NCBI RefSeq assembly: GCF_003584165.1
Contig: NZ_QXFJ01000018.1
Coordinates: 32,999-96,998, forward strand
Direction of reading: 5' to 3'
Source of the DNA: Flagellimonas aequoris
GTDB lineage: Bacteria > Bacteroidota > Bacteroidia > Flavobacteriales > Flavobacteriaceae
Length of the DNA stretch: 64,000 nucleotides
The translations under genes and the position numbers were made by a program. Below the pieces are notes generated by a model. That model saw nothing but the letters and a program-made list of their open reading frames with translations, searched no databases and was not told the origin of the DNA. This document shows, piece by piece, positions 16,280 to 24,263 of this stretch; within the stretch, counting starts at the first letter, position 1, and the number at the start of each line of letters is the position of its first letter.

Positions 16280-17101
16280 ATGAAAAAAATACTAGTGCCC
16301 ATCGATTTTTCACAGCATTCGGAATATGCCCTTGAAGTGGCAGCACAGATTGCCAAGCAACATGAGGCGGGAATTTTGATACTTCACATGATCGGAGTGG
16401 CCGATTCTGTTTTGGACAACTCGGAAATCGCAGAGGAACAAGAGGCCAAATATTACTTGAAAATGGCCAAGAGCAAGCTCAAAGAATTCACTAATAAAGA
16501 CTATTTAAAAGAAATTCCTGTGGAGGCCATTATCCAGAACTACAAGGATTTTAAGGAAGTGAACCAAGTGGCCCAAGAACAAAATTGTGATTTGGTGGTG
16601 ATGGGTTCCCATGGTACCAGTGGCCTTTCCGATCTTTTTGTGGGATCCAATACCGAAAAGGTGGTCCGGACCTCGGATATACCTGTATTGGTCATCAAAC
16701 AACGCCACCAAGACCTTAAGGTCAATAAGATTGTCTTTGCATCCGATCTGGAAAAGGAGAGCATCCCTGCTTTTAAGAAAGCATCCGCATTCGCCAGATT
16801 GTTATCAGCTTCCATTGAAATTGTGTACATCAACCATGCTGGGGCCAATTTTATGGGTTTTGATGATGTGGAAAAAAGAGTGGAATCCTTTAAAAAGGAA
16901 TTGGGCGAACCGGTTGAGGTCAATTTTTACAATTACCACACTGTGGAAGGAGGTCTTTTCAATTATTGTTTCAGGAACGATGTCGATCTTTTAGTGATCC
17001 CAACCCACGGTAGAAAGGGATTGGCCCATTTTGTGGTAGGCAGTTTGGCGGAAAATGTATCCAATCACGCCAAAATGCCGGTCATGACCATTAAACTATG
17101 A
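16280..17101 (+). CDS. Universal stress protein, two tandem UspA domains
   Basis: A 273-residue cytoplasmic protein starting MKKILVPIDFSQHSEYAL. Domain 1 has the ATP-binding loop G-x2-G-x9-G-S in MGSHGTSGLSDLFVGSN near residue 114. Domain 2 also keeps it (THGRKGLAHFVVGSLAENV near 243), unlike the other four Usp proteins in this window, which keep at most one such loop. An upstream in-frame ATG at 16154 would add 42 residues and overlap the predicted operator and transcript start, so 16280 is chosen. It ends flush against the stop of the TerB-like gene on the other strand. Confidence 0.93.
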   Translation: MKKILVPIDFSQHSEYALEVAAQIAKQHEAGILILHMIGVADSVLDNSEIAEEQEAKYYLKMAKSKLKEFTNKDYLKEIPVEAIIQNYKDFKEVNQVAQEQNCDLVVMGSHGTSGLSDLFVGSNTEKVVRTSDIPVLVIKQRHQDLKVNKIVFASDLEKESIPAFKKASAFARLLSASIEIVYINHAGANFMGFDDVEKRVESFKKELGEPVEVNFYNYHTVEGGLFNYCFRNDVDLLVIPTHGRKGLAHFVVGSLAENVSNHAKMPVMTIKL

Positions 17102-17509
17102 TCAAGTTCTGAACAACAGTTCCAATCGCCCCAATTGAATCAATTCCGCCTTGTTGCTGCCGGCAAAAGCCGAGGTGATGGCCCTAGCGGTGGACATGAT
17201 CAGTTGCTTTATGTTGGGGGTGAACAGGATTTTGTTTTCAGTGTAGAACTGTTCAAATTCCTCATACATCTCATTGTTGTCCTTCCCATATTCCAAGAGC
17301 CAATCAAATACGGTTTCAATTTGAAAAGCGGCATCGGTACCAAACTCATCCTCAACGGAATCCACATCCAACCAATGGTCATGCACCACTTCGTTCAATT
17401 TTTCCATTTCTTTTACATGGATGCTGTGATCGGCCATGGCAACAGCATAAAAAAGCTTCCCTAGGTTTTGATAAAATTCATTTCCAAGTTTTTTTCCAGA
17501 ATCCAACAT
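17102..17509 (-). CDS. TerB-like helical protein
   Basis: A 135-residue all-helical protein. The segment NLGKLFYAVAMADHSIHVKEMEKLNEVVHDHW (residues 15-46), with an acidic pair in the loop, follows the pattern of TerB/DUF533-like domains that bind divalent metal near membranes and appear in stress and tellurite-resistance loci. The C-terminal helices contain IKQLIMSTARAITSAFAGSNKAELIQLGRLE. The family call is by pattern and moderately sure. It is divergent from the histidine kinase gene and has its own predicted promoter at 17536-17578. Confidence 0.65.
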   Translation of the reverse strand: MLDSGKKLGNEFYQNLGKLFYAVAMADHSIHVKEMEKLNEVVHDHWLDVDSVEDEFGTDAAFQIETVFDWLLEYGKDNNEMYEEFEQFYTENKILFTPNIKQLIMSTARAITSAFAGSNKAELIQLGRLELLFRT

Positions 17510-17535
17510 TTTAGTAATTTTTAGTACTTATTTAA

Positions 17536-17578
17536 TAAATATAGGCATGGAAAAAATTCCTCCCCATGACCAAAATCA
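17536..17578 (-). promoter_or_regulatory. Predicted CRP/FNR-like operator and -7 box of the TerB-like gene
   Basis: Read on the minus strand, the site is TGAT-TTTG-GTCA (17567-17578, centre 17572.5) and the -7 box is TATATTTA (17536-17543), its last base exactly 36.5 bp from the centre. The gene starts at 17509. On the plus strand a second box, TACTTTTA at 17580-17587, lies right beside the operator and just before the GTG start of the histidine kinase, so a bound protein could affect both genes. Confidence 0.6.
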
Positions 17579-17590
17579 GTACTTTTAGAT

Positions 17591-19132
17591 GTGGCTGCAG
17601 AACTATTGGAAAAAAGCGATGTATTGAAGGTGATTTCGGAAGTAATCTCCGAAGGGGTGGTCATTGTTAATGATTGCCAAGAGATTGTATCCTGTAATGC
17701 TTCGGCCAATAAAATGTTCGGATATTCCGAAGGGGAACTTTTGGAAGAGCCTCTGGAAATCTTGATTTTGGAAGGGTTAAGGGAAAAGCATCGGCATGAG
17801 GTCCGCGCATTTATAAAAAAAGGGGAAGCTAGGCCCATGGGACCTGGACTGGAGCTCTATGGAGTTCGCAAGAATGGGGAGCGTTTTCCACTGGAGATAA
17901 GCCTGAACCCTTTTACACTGGCAGAAAAAGAATACGTAATGGCACTTGTGGTGGACATTACAGAGCGTAAAAAGGCGGAACAGACCATTGATTATTGGTT
18001 TCAGATTTTTGATGAATCCCTGAACGAAATCTATGTTTTTGATGCTGAGACCTTTGTTTTTATCAATGTAAACCGAGGGGCCCAGCTCAATTTAGGCTAC
18101 AATCTGGAAGAATTGAACCGATTGTCCGTCTTTGACATTAAGCCCAAACTTTCCAAAGAAGTGATGAAACGCCTTGTGGCACCATTGGTCAGTGGCAAGA
18201 AGGAAAAGGTAAATTTTGAGACGATCCACAAGAGGAAAGACGGTTCGCTTTACCCGGTTGAGGTGCACCTACAGTTGTCCCATATCGGTAAAAAAGAGGT
18301 TTGTGTGGCCATTGTATTGGATATTACCGAACGAAAATACTACACCCAGCAATTGGAGAACACGGTGGAAGAGCGTACCCAACAGCTCAGGGAGGCTCTT
18401 ATGGCCGAGAAAAAGCTCAATGAACTCAAGACAAAGTTCTTATCCTTGGTCTCGCATGAGTTCAAAACCCCGTTGACCAGTATTTTGACTTCCACTTCCC
18501 TGTTGTCCAAGTATACCGAAACTGAACAACAGGACAAAAGGGACAAACATATCAACACCATCAAATATAAGGTGCGGCATTTAGACAATATTCTCACGGA
18601 TTTTCTTTCCATCGAGCGATTGGATACAGGAAAGGTCAACTACAATGTCACAATTTTTCCATTGAGCAAGTTGGTCAACGAGGTCATTTACGATTCCAAT
18701 ACACTTTTAAAGGAAGGCCAACATATCCGATACCCATTGAACATTGAGGGCATGTCCCTAGAATTTGATGAAAAGATCATGACCCTTGCCTTGTCCAACC
18801 TGGTACACAATGCCATAAAATATAGCCCTGAGGATACCGAAATCGACCTTCAGGTAATCAAGGATGGGAACAATCTGCAGATCAACATAAACGATCAGGG
18901 ACTTGGAATACCGATGGAGGACCAACCCTTTATTTTTGATCGGTATTTTAGGGCGAGTAATGTCCTTACCGTCCAAGGCACTGGGATAGGCCTGAACATT
19001 GTAAGACAACACATGCATAATCTTGGAGCCAACATCACCTTTAAAAGTGAGTTGGGCCAGGGCTCCACATTTACACTGCACATACCAATAAAAAACAAGG
19101 AAAATGAAAAAAGTGCTACTGGTGGAGGATGA
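17591..19132 (+). CDS. PAS-domain sensor histidine kinase (cytoplasmic)
   Basis: A 513-residue kinase with two PAS domains (about residues 8-125 and 130-248, each ending in a DITERK motif), a coiled-coil linker, a HisKA domain with phospho-acceptor H289 in LVSHEFKTPLTSIL, and a HATPase domain with NLVHNAIKYSPED (N-box), DQGLGIP, DRYFRA and GTGIGLNIV. No membrane segment is seen, so it probably senses a cytoplasmic signal such as redox state, oxygen or a ligand. The only feasible start is the GTG at 17591, because a stop lies in frame 24 bases upstream. It overlaps the response regulator gene by 29 bases, so the two form a pair. Confidence 0.93.
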   Translation: MAAELLEKSDVLKVISEVISEGVVIVNDCQEIVSCNASANKMFGYSEGELLEEPLEILILEGLREKHRHEVRAFIKKGEARPMGPGLELYGVRKNGERFPLEISLNPFTLAEKEYVMALVVDITERKKAEQTIDYWFQIFDESLNEIYVFDAETFVFINVNRGAQLNLGYNLEELNRLSVFDIKPKLSKEVMKRLVAPLVSGKKEKVNFETIHKRKDGSLYPVEVHLQLSHIGKKEVCVAIVLDITERKYYTQQLENTVEERTQQLREALMAEKKLNELKTKFLSLVSHEFKTPLTSILTSTSLLSKYTETEQQDKRDKHINTIKYKVRHLDNILTDFLSIERLDTGKVNYNVTIFPLSKLVNEVIYDSNTLLKEGQHIRYPLNIEGMSLEFDEKIMTLALSNLVHNAIKYSPEDTEIDLQVIKDGNNLQININDQGLGIPMEDQPFIFDRYFRASNVLTVQGTGIGLNIVRQHMHNLGANITFKSELGQGSTFTLHIPIKNKENEKSATGGG

Positions 19133-20153
19133 TACCTCTTTGCGGGAGAATGTAGAGGAACTTCTGGAACTTTCGGGCTTTCGTGTTTTTACGGCCTCCA
19201 ATGGTAAAATGGCATTGGAACTGGCCAAAAAGGAGCGACCCGATATTGTACTATGCGATATCATGATGCCCGAAATGGATGGCTATGAAGTACTTGAACA
19301 AATGTCCTTATGTAATCAAACCAGGCATATTCCCTTCATTTTTGTGTCTGCCAAGACCGAACGCTCAGAGGTCCGAAAAGGAATGGACCTTGGGGCAGAC
19401 GATTATCTGACCAAACCCTTTGAGGAAGACGAGCTCTTGGGGGCCATCTATTCGCGTTTGGAAAAAGCGGAACAATTGGAGAATACCTTTTTGGAACGGG
19501 CAAAACCCCATAATGAAGGAAGTGACATCAGATCGCTCAATGAATTGAAGAATTTTTTTGATGATCATGGACAATTGTTCACTTTTCGTAAGGACGAGAC
19601 CATTTATACCATAGGTGACCATTCCAACATGGTTTATCTAATCTTAAAAGGGGTGGTAAAAAGCTGTGGTCTGGATGAGGAGGGTAAAGAACTTATTACC
19701 TCCATTTATTCCGAAGACGATTTTCTTGGGTTTACCTCCCTTACGGAAAACCTTCCCTACCAAGAATATGCCGTGGCCATTGAAGATGTGCAACTGGCAG
19801 GGATCCACAAGGAAAAGGTGAAATCCATTCTGGAAGAGAACAAAAGTGTTTCCTTGGAACTGATGGATGTCATTGCGGAGGATTTGGTACACATCAAAAA
19901 GCAGCTTTTGCAAATGGCCTATAGCTCGGTTCGCAAGAAAACGGCGCAGACCCTATTGATGTATTCCAAGGCCATGAACAGGGGAAAGGACAACCCCCTT
20001 AAAATAGCGCGTAGCGATTTGGCAGGTGTGGCGGGGATTGCCACGGAAAGTTTGATCAGAACCTTGTCCGATTTTAAGAACGAAGGGTTGATCGCCATAG
20101 AAAATAGGAATATTGTGGTTCTGGATAGGGAAGCCCTTGAACGCGTGCATTAA
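19104..20153 (+). CDS. Response regulator fused to a CRP/FNR-type DNA-binding protein
   Basis: A 349-residue protein with an unusual layout. Residues 1-122 are a receiver domain with the phospho-acceptor D52 (LCDIMMPEMDGYE) and Lys near 104 (DYLTKPFEEDE). Residues about 150-265 are a cyclic-nucleotide-binding-like beta barrel (FTFRKDETIYTIGDHSNMVYLILKGVVKSC). A winged helix of the CRP type follows at about 280-345, with RSDLAGVAGIATESLIRTLSDFKNEGLI as the recognition region. The FNR iron-sulfur cysteines are absent. The overlap with the PAS kinase gene makes it the likely output of that kinase. It is the best candidate to bind the TGAY-N4-RTCA sites nearby. Confidence 0.93.
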   Translation: MKKVLLVEDDTSLRENVEELLELSGFRVFTASNGKMALELAKKERPDIVLCDIMMPEMDGYEVLEQMSLCNQTRHIPFIFVSAKTERSEVRKGMDLGADDYLTKPFEEDELLGAIYSRLEKAEQLENTFLERAKPHNEGSDIRSLNELKNFFDDHGQLFTFRKDETIYTIGDHSNMVYLILKGVVKSCGLDEEGKELITSIYSEDDFLGFTSLTENLPYQEYAVAIEDVQLAGIHKEKVKSILEENKSVSLELMDVIAEDLVHIKKQLLQMAYSSVRKKTAQTLLMYSKAMNRGKDNPLKIARSDLAGVAGIATESLIRTLSDFKNEGLIAIENRNIVVLDREALERVH

Positions 20154-20178
20154 ATCTGTCACCATCAGGTAAAAGGTC

Positions 20179-20221
20179 ATGATATTTATCATTCCGTTTG
20201 TTTTATGGAATGATAAACTTG
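20179..20221 (+). promoter_or_regulatory. Predicted CRP/FNR-like operator and -7 box of the second universal stress gene
   Basis: A perfect palindrome ATGATA-TT-TATCAT at 20179-20192 contains TGAT-ATTT-ATCA (centre 20185.5). TAAACTTG at 20214-20221 is a TAnnTTTG-like box, its last base 35.5 bp from the centre (one less than usual). The start codon is at 20242. The site lies directly downstream of the receiver-CRP gene. Confidence 0.6.
20185..20217. repeat. 11-bp inverted repeat overlapping the second usp promoter
   Basis: TTTATCATTCC at 20185-20195 and GGAATGATAAA at 20207-20217 are perfect reverse complements separated by 11 bases. The left arm overlaps half of the CRP/FNR-like site and the right arm overlaps the -7 box. 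It could be an extra half-site for the regulator or, less likely without a T-run, a terminator of the upstream gene. Confidence 0.5.
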
Positions 20222-20241
20222 TGCCCACATTCAGATACCTG

Positions 20242-21078
20242 ATGAAGAATATATTGATTCCCACGGATTTTTCTGAAAACTCCACCAATGCTCTAAAATA
20301 TGCCCAGATGCTATTCGGTTCCGTGGAGTGTAGTTTTTATTTGCTCTACGTAGGCTCTCTCCTAGATACTAAGATTGAAGGTGAGGCCACCATGGGTGTT
20401 GAAATCGGTCCTACTGAAAACACCAAACAAAAGTTGGCCGACTTGGTGGAACTGACCAGAAAATCCAGCACTCGACCAAATCATTCCTTTTATTCCCTTC
20501 ATGAGTATGGTTTCTTTATCCCGACTATTAAAAAACATGTTGAAGGCCAACATATAGACCTCATAGTTATGGGGACCAAAGGGGTTTCGGGCATTCAAGA
20601 AAAAGTGGTCGGCAGCAATGCTGGGGATGTGGTGACCAAGGTACAGTGCAACACTTTGGTGGTGCCAAACAATGTTGAGTTTTCCAAGCCTATTGAAATA
20701 GCTTTTCCCACAGATTATAATATTTTCTATTCCCATGAGATTTTACGTTCCATGGCAGAGATGTTACAGTTGGGCGATGGAAAATTCAGGATTATGAACA
20801 CAATAAAAGGAGGAGATAAACTCAACGATGAGCAAGAAGCTAACAAGGAATATCTTCTGGATTTTATGGAGGAATCATTCCCTGGACGTTACAGTGCCCA
20901 TACCATCACCAACAAGAGCGTCAAGTCGGCCATTCAGTGTTTTGTGGAGAGTCGTGATATCGATATGATGTTCATGGTGGCCAAAAACCTGAATTTCATC
21001 CAACTCATCCTTTTTGATTCTCTTGTGGAGCAGATCAGTTTCCATACCAAGGTTCCCTTTTATGTAATCCATCAATAA
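20242..21078 (+). CDS. Universal stress protein, tandem UspA domains (second copy degenerate)
   Basis: A 278-residue protein starting MKNILIPTDFSENSTNALKYAQ. Domain 1 keeps the ATP-type loop G-x2-G-x9-G-S (MGTKGVSGIQEKVVGSN near residue 112). Domain 2 (from EIAFPTDYNIFYSHEI) has lost it and instead ends MFMVAKNLNFIQLILFDSLVEQ. An upstream ATG at 20179 falls inside the predicted operator, so the start at 20242 is chosen. The protein is part of a run of four Usp genes, 20242-23766. Confidence 0.9.
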   Translation: MKNILIPTDFSENSTNALKYAQMLFGSVECSFYLLYVGSLLDTKIEGEATMGVEIGPTENTKQKLADLVELTRKSSTRPNHSFYSLHEYGFFIPTIKKHVEGQHIDLIVMGTKGVSGIQEKVVGSNAGDVVTKVQCNTLVVPNNVEFSKPIEIAFPTDYNIFYSHEILRSMAEMLQLGDGKFRIMNTIKGGDKLNDEQEANKEYLLDFMEESFPGRYSAHTITNKSVKSAIQCFVESRDIDMMFMVAKNLNFIQLILFDSLVEQISFHTKVPFYVIHQ

Positions 21079-21112
21079 GTAGGGAAGGTTGGCCCCTAAC
21101 TTTTTATGACAA

Positions 21113-21156
21113 GTGATGGAAATCATAGTATGTAACAGCTCAGGTTTATAGTTTTA
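21113..21156 (+). promoter_or_regulatory. Predicted CRP/FNR-like operator and -7 box of the third universal stress gene
   Basis: TGAT-GGAA-ATCA at 21114-21125 (centre 21119.5) with TAGTTTTA at 21149-21156. The last base of the box is exactly 36.5 bp from the repeat centre. The ATG is at 21189, leaving a short leader of about 25-30 bases. Confidence 0.65.
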
Positions 21157-21188
21157 TCACATATTAAGATTTGACAAGGATTTGAGCC

Positions 21189-22037
21189 ATGATGAAGATA
21201 GTTTTGCCCACCGATTTTTCCGAAAACGCGTTCCATGCCATCAGCTATGCTGCGAGGTTGTTGGAGAACACCACCACTGTATTTTATTTGATGCATACCT
21301 ATACCCCGCCCGTATACCGGGTAGACTATGCATTGGGTAGTCCCGGTCAAATGGGTCTTCCAGACGATTTTAGATATGCAGCCGAAGCACAGTTGGACAA
21401 GACCAGGGAGCGAATCAAAGAACAGTTTGATAATCCCAAACACACCTTTATCACCCATGCCGCTTTCAATACGTTGGAAGATGAGATCCGGCTTTTTTCC
21501 ATGAAGGAGAATGTAGATTTGATCATCATGGGCACCCAAGGAGCAACCGGGGCAACAGAAATTCTTTTTGGATCCAATACGGTCCATGTACTGAAACGAA
21601 CACAAATCCCTGTGCTTGCCATTCCTGCAGATTATGAATTCGAAGCGCCAGAAGAGATTTTGTTTCCGACTGACCTCGAAGTGGATTTTGACAAGGTGGA
21701 TATAGCGTTTCTGTTGGAGTTTGCCAAACTATGGCACTCTAAAATCCATATCATGCACGTTGCCTTGCCGGAAGGTCTTACGGAAGAACAGGAGAACAAT
21801 AGAGCTAAACTGGAAGGATTGTTGTTGGAGCACAATCATGCGTTTCACAATCTGCCTGATCAAGAATTGATCATGGCCATAAATTCTTTTCAAGAAGAAA
21901 TTACTGCCGAAATCCTGGTCATGGTCAAAAATAAGCATACGTTCTTGGAACGTCTTTTTATGGAGCCCGTCATCAAAAATGTCGGACTGCACAGTACAAT
22001 TCCTTTTTTGGTACTTCCCTATAACCTAAAAACCTGA
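21189..22037 (+). CDS. Universal stress protein, tandem UspA domains (second copy degenerate)
   Basis: A 282-residue protein starting MMKIVLPTDFSENAFHAISYAARLL. Domain 1 has the nucleotide loop MGTQGATGATEILFGSNT near residue 117; domain 2 (EILFPTDLEVDFDKVDIAF onward) lacks G-x2-G and ends MVKNKHTFLERLFMEPVIKNVG. Its own predicted operator lies upstream. The next usp gene follows after 3 bases and is probably co-transcribed. Two adjacent ATGs (21189, 21192) are equally possible. Confidence 0.9.
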   Translation: MMKIVLPTDFSENAFHAISYAARLLENTTTVFYLMHTYTPPVYRVDYALGSPGQMGLPDDFRYAAEAQLDKTRERIKEQFDNPKHTFITHAAFNTLEDEIRLFSMKENVDLIIMGTQGATGATEILFGSNTVHVLKRTQIPVLAIPADYEFEAPEEILFPTDLEVDFDKVDIAFLLEFAKLWHSKIHIMHVALPEGLTEEQENNRAKLEGLLLEHNHAFHNLPDQELIMAINSFQEEITAEILVMVKNKHTFLERLFMEPVIKNVGLHSTIPFLVLPYNLKT

Positions 22038-22040
22038 GCC

Positions 22041-22856
22041 ATGTTACAAGTTTTGGTCCCTACGGATTTTTCCAACAATTCATACAACGCCCTGTACTAT
22101 GTGGCAAAATTGTTCAAAACCAAGGAATGCATTTTTCATTTGATAAATGTGTGTGGGGTACTGGGTAATGTTGACATCGAAACGGCACAAGTGGAATCGA
22201 CCCAAGGGTTGGATGCCATGACCCATAGATTGGTTCGTGATGTTGGGAACAATACCAAGCATCATTTTGAAAAAGTGTCCTTGTGTCGTAATATGACCAA
22301 GGGAGTTGCGGACTATGCCAAAGAGCATCCTATAGATTTGATGGTCATTGGGAACAAGGCCAAAGAAGAGGGGGCAAACATCATGTTCGGTAACAATGCC
22401 ATGCAATTGGTACGGGAGGTCAAACAATGCCCCGTACTCATTGTTCCCTTGGAAATTGATTTTAAAAATGTGGATAAGATGGCATTCATATCCAATTATG
22501 CCAATCCTATTGCGGAGGAAAACGTGAAGGCCCTTTTGTTTTTTTCCAATCTTGTGGATAGTTCCTTGGTGCCCATGAGCATTGAGGAAGGCAAGGGTAC
22601 CGATGCCATGGCCAAGAACAAGGCGAAGTTTTTAAAGGCGGTGTCCAAGAATCTTTCAAAAGAGGTGGTGTTACCGGTGTTCGAAGACAAGGTCAGGACC
22701 ATTTTGGAATTTGTGGAACTGTGGAACATCGATATGCTTTGTATGGTGTATTATCCCCATCATTTTTTCTTGGAATTTATTGGAAAAGGAATCATTAAGG
22801 ATTTGAATACCAAGCTTTCCGTTCCCTTCCTGATCCTTCCTGACAGACCAAAGTGA
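22041..22856 (+). CDS. Universal stress protein with degenerate nucleotide-binding loop
   Basis: A 271-residue UspA-type protein starting MLQVLVPTDFSNNSYNALYYVAKL. In domain 1 the usual G-x2-G-x9-G-S loop is replaced by IGNKAKEEGANIMFGNNAM (second Gly to Ala, Ser/Thr to Asn), and domain 2 also lacks it, so ATP binding is doubtful in both halves. It follows the third usp gene after 3 bases. It may act as a binding partner of its intact paralogues; this is inference. Confidence 0.88.
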   Translation: MLQVLVPTDFSNNSYNALYYVAKLFKTKECIFHLINVCGVLGNVDIETAQVESTQGLDAMTHRLVRDVGNNTKHHFEKVSLCRNMTKGVADYAKEHPIDLMVIGNKAKEEGANIMFGNNAMQLVREVKQCPVLIVPLEIDFKNVDKMAFISNYANPIAEENVKALLFFSNLVDSSLVPMSIEEGKGTDAMAKNKAKFLKAVSKNLSKEVVLPVFEDKVRTILEFVELWNIDMLCMVYYPHHFFLEFIGKGIIKDLNTKLSVPFLILPDRPK

Positions 22857-22896
22857 CCTATATCATGGTGCATTTTGGGAGTTCTGAGTAGCTTTA
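22853..22896 (+). promoter_or_regulatory. Predicted CRP/FNR-like operator and -7 box of the fifth universal stress gene
   Basis: TGAC-CTAT-ATCA at 22854-22865 (centre 22859.5) overlaps the stop codon of the preceding gene. TAGCTTTA at 22889-22896 has its last base exactly 36.5 bp from the centre. The ATG is at 22915. Confidence 0.6.
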
Positions 22897-22914
22897 ATCA
22901 AAAACCTAAAAGCC

Positions 22915-23766
22915 ATGGACAAGCGAGTGTTGTTGCCCACAGATTATTCAAAAAATGCACTGAACGCCATCAGGTATGCCTTTGAACTTTATAAAGACGT
23001 TCGATGCGATTTTTATCTATTGAATGCATTCCATGTTTCTGGGTACAATCTGGATAGCATGCGGGTGCCCGAAGTTGGGGAGCCTTTATATGAGGCCGCC
23101 AAACAAGAAGCAGAGGATGGCATGGCCCATTTGATGGAACAACTGGAAATCCATCCTAAGAACGAGAAGCACACCTTGCACACTATCATCACGTTTAACA
23201 GTCTGTCCGAGGCTATTCGCAATGTGATAGAAAAAAAGGACATCAACATTATTGTGATGGGCACCAAAGGTGTAACGGATGCCAAGGCAAGGGTATTTGG
23301 TACCAATGCCGTCTCTGTAATGGAGCGGATAAAAAAATGTCCGGTAATCGCCGTACCAACGGACTATTCCTTGGAACCACCAAAGGAAATGGTCTTCCCG
23401 ACCGATTATAAGACCCATTTTAAAAAACGTGAGCTCGATTACATGATCGAAATTGCAAAACTACACGGTGCCAAAATCAATGTGTTGCATATAGATAGGG
23501 ACAAGGACGGTAAACTGAACAGGGAGGAAGAAGAAAACAAAAAACTGTTGCTGGACATTTTGGAAGGAACCGATTACGAAACACATTTTTTGTCCTCGGT
23601 AAAAGTGAGCAAGGGTATCAACCTGTTTGTGGAAAGCAAGGACTGTGACATGATTGTTTTCATGAACAGGAAACATTTGTTCTTCGGAAGCATCCTATCC
23701 AATCCGTTGGTCAAGGAAATAGGTTATGATCCCAAGGTGCCCATATTGGAACTGAATGATAATTGA
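22915..23766 (+). CDS. Universal stress protein, tandem UspA domains (second copy degenerate)
   Basis: A 283-residue protein starting MDKRVLLPTDYSKNALNAIRYAFEL. Domain 1 retains the loop MGTKGVTDAKARVFGTN near residue 118. Domain 2 (EMVFPTDYKTHFKKRELDYM) lacks it and ends FMNRKHLFFGSILSNPLVKEIG. DKDGKLNREEEE near residue 197 resembles a calcium-binding EF-hand loop by composition only. A small gene follows 11 bases later. Confidence 0.9.
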   Translation: MDKRVLLPTDYSKNALNAIRYAFELYKDVRCDFYLLNAFHVSGYNLDSMRVPEVGEPLYEAAKQEAEDGMAHLMEQLEIHPKNEKHTLHTIITFNSLSEAIRNVIEKKDINIIVMGTKGVTDAKARVFGTNAVSVMERIKKCPVIAVPTDYSLEPPKEMVFPTDYKTHFKKRELDYMIEIAKLHGAKINVLHIDRDKDGKLNREEEENKKLLLDILEGTDYETHFLSSVKVSKGINLFVESKDCDMIVFMNRKHLFFGSILSNPLVKEIGYDPKVPILELNDN

Positions 23767-23777
23767 AAATTAAGAAG

Positions 23778-24209
23778 ATGAAAAAAGTTGGAATTTGGCT
23801 GGACAAGAAGGAAGCCATGGGAGTGGTATTGGAAGATGGAAAGGAAAAGTTTTTCAATATCGATTCCGAATTGGATTTTTTTAACCCGAAAGGAGGGTCG
23901 CGCTCCAAAACAAAATGGGGACCCCAGGACGTGGTCCAGGACAGTAAATATTTGGAAAGGGAAAAACACCAATTGAAAAACTATTTCGATACCATTGCCG
24001 AAAAAGTAGAGGATGCCGATCAATTGGCCATTTTCGGACCTGCTGAGGCTCCGGAAAAGTTCATGGCCGAACTGGAAGATAACTATCCCGAACTGGCCCA
24101 AAAGGTAACCGTCTCCGAAAAAACGGACAGTATCACCAAGAACCAGTTCAAGGCCATGGTAAAACAAACCTTTGGCATGGATGATCGATATCCGGAAAAA
24201 TCCATTTAG
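23778..24209 (+). CDS. Uncharacterised protein, possible eRF1-like/host-attachment fold
   Basis: A 143-residue protein starting MKKVGIWLDKKEAMGVVLEDGKEKFFNIDSELDFF. The first beta hairpin, followed later by ADQLAIFGPAEAPEKFMAELEDNYPELAQKV and SITKNQFKAMVKQTFG, looks like the small bacterial proteins related to the archaeo-eukaryotic release factor domain, which also carry a short K-x-A(I) motif after the first strand. I am not certain of this. A TTG at 23763 overlaps the preceding stop, but the ATG at 23778, after TAAGAAG, is the better start. Confidence 0.6.
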   Translation: MKKVGIWLDKKEAMGVVLEDGKEKFFNIDSELDFFNPKGGSRSKTKWGPQDVVQDSKYLEREKHQLKNYFDTIAEKVEDADQLAIFGPAEAPEKFMAELEDNYPELAQKVTVSEKTDSITKNQFKAMVKQTFGMDDRYPEKSI

Positions 24210-24217
24210 AACCACCT

Positions 24218-24263
24218 AAATGATTAAAATCATTTCATAAGAACCGACCAAACCATACATTCA
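24218..24263 (+). promoter_or_regulatory. Predicted CRP/FNR-like operator and -7 box of the coiled-coil/Hsp20 genes
   Basis: A perfect palindrome with 7-bp arms, AAATGAT-TAAA-ATCATTT, at 24218-24235 (centre 24226.5). The octamer at the standard position, TACATTCA at 24256-24263, ends exactly 36.5 bp from the centre but matches TAnnTTTG less well. If used, transcription would begin inside the first codons of the annotated gene. Confidence 0.5.

Noticed and set aside
20185..20217. Inverted repeat after the receiver-CRP gene as a terminator
   Set aside because: It lacks a T-run on either strand and overlaps the predicted operator and -7 box of the next gene, so a regulatory role is more likely.
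23463..23540. EF-hand-like DKDGKLNREEEE in the fifth universal stress protein as a calcium site
   Set aside because: The loop is in a region that varies among the paralogues, lacks the flanking helix pattern of an EF-hand and is better explained as a charged surface loop.
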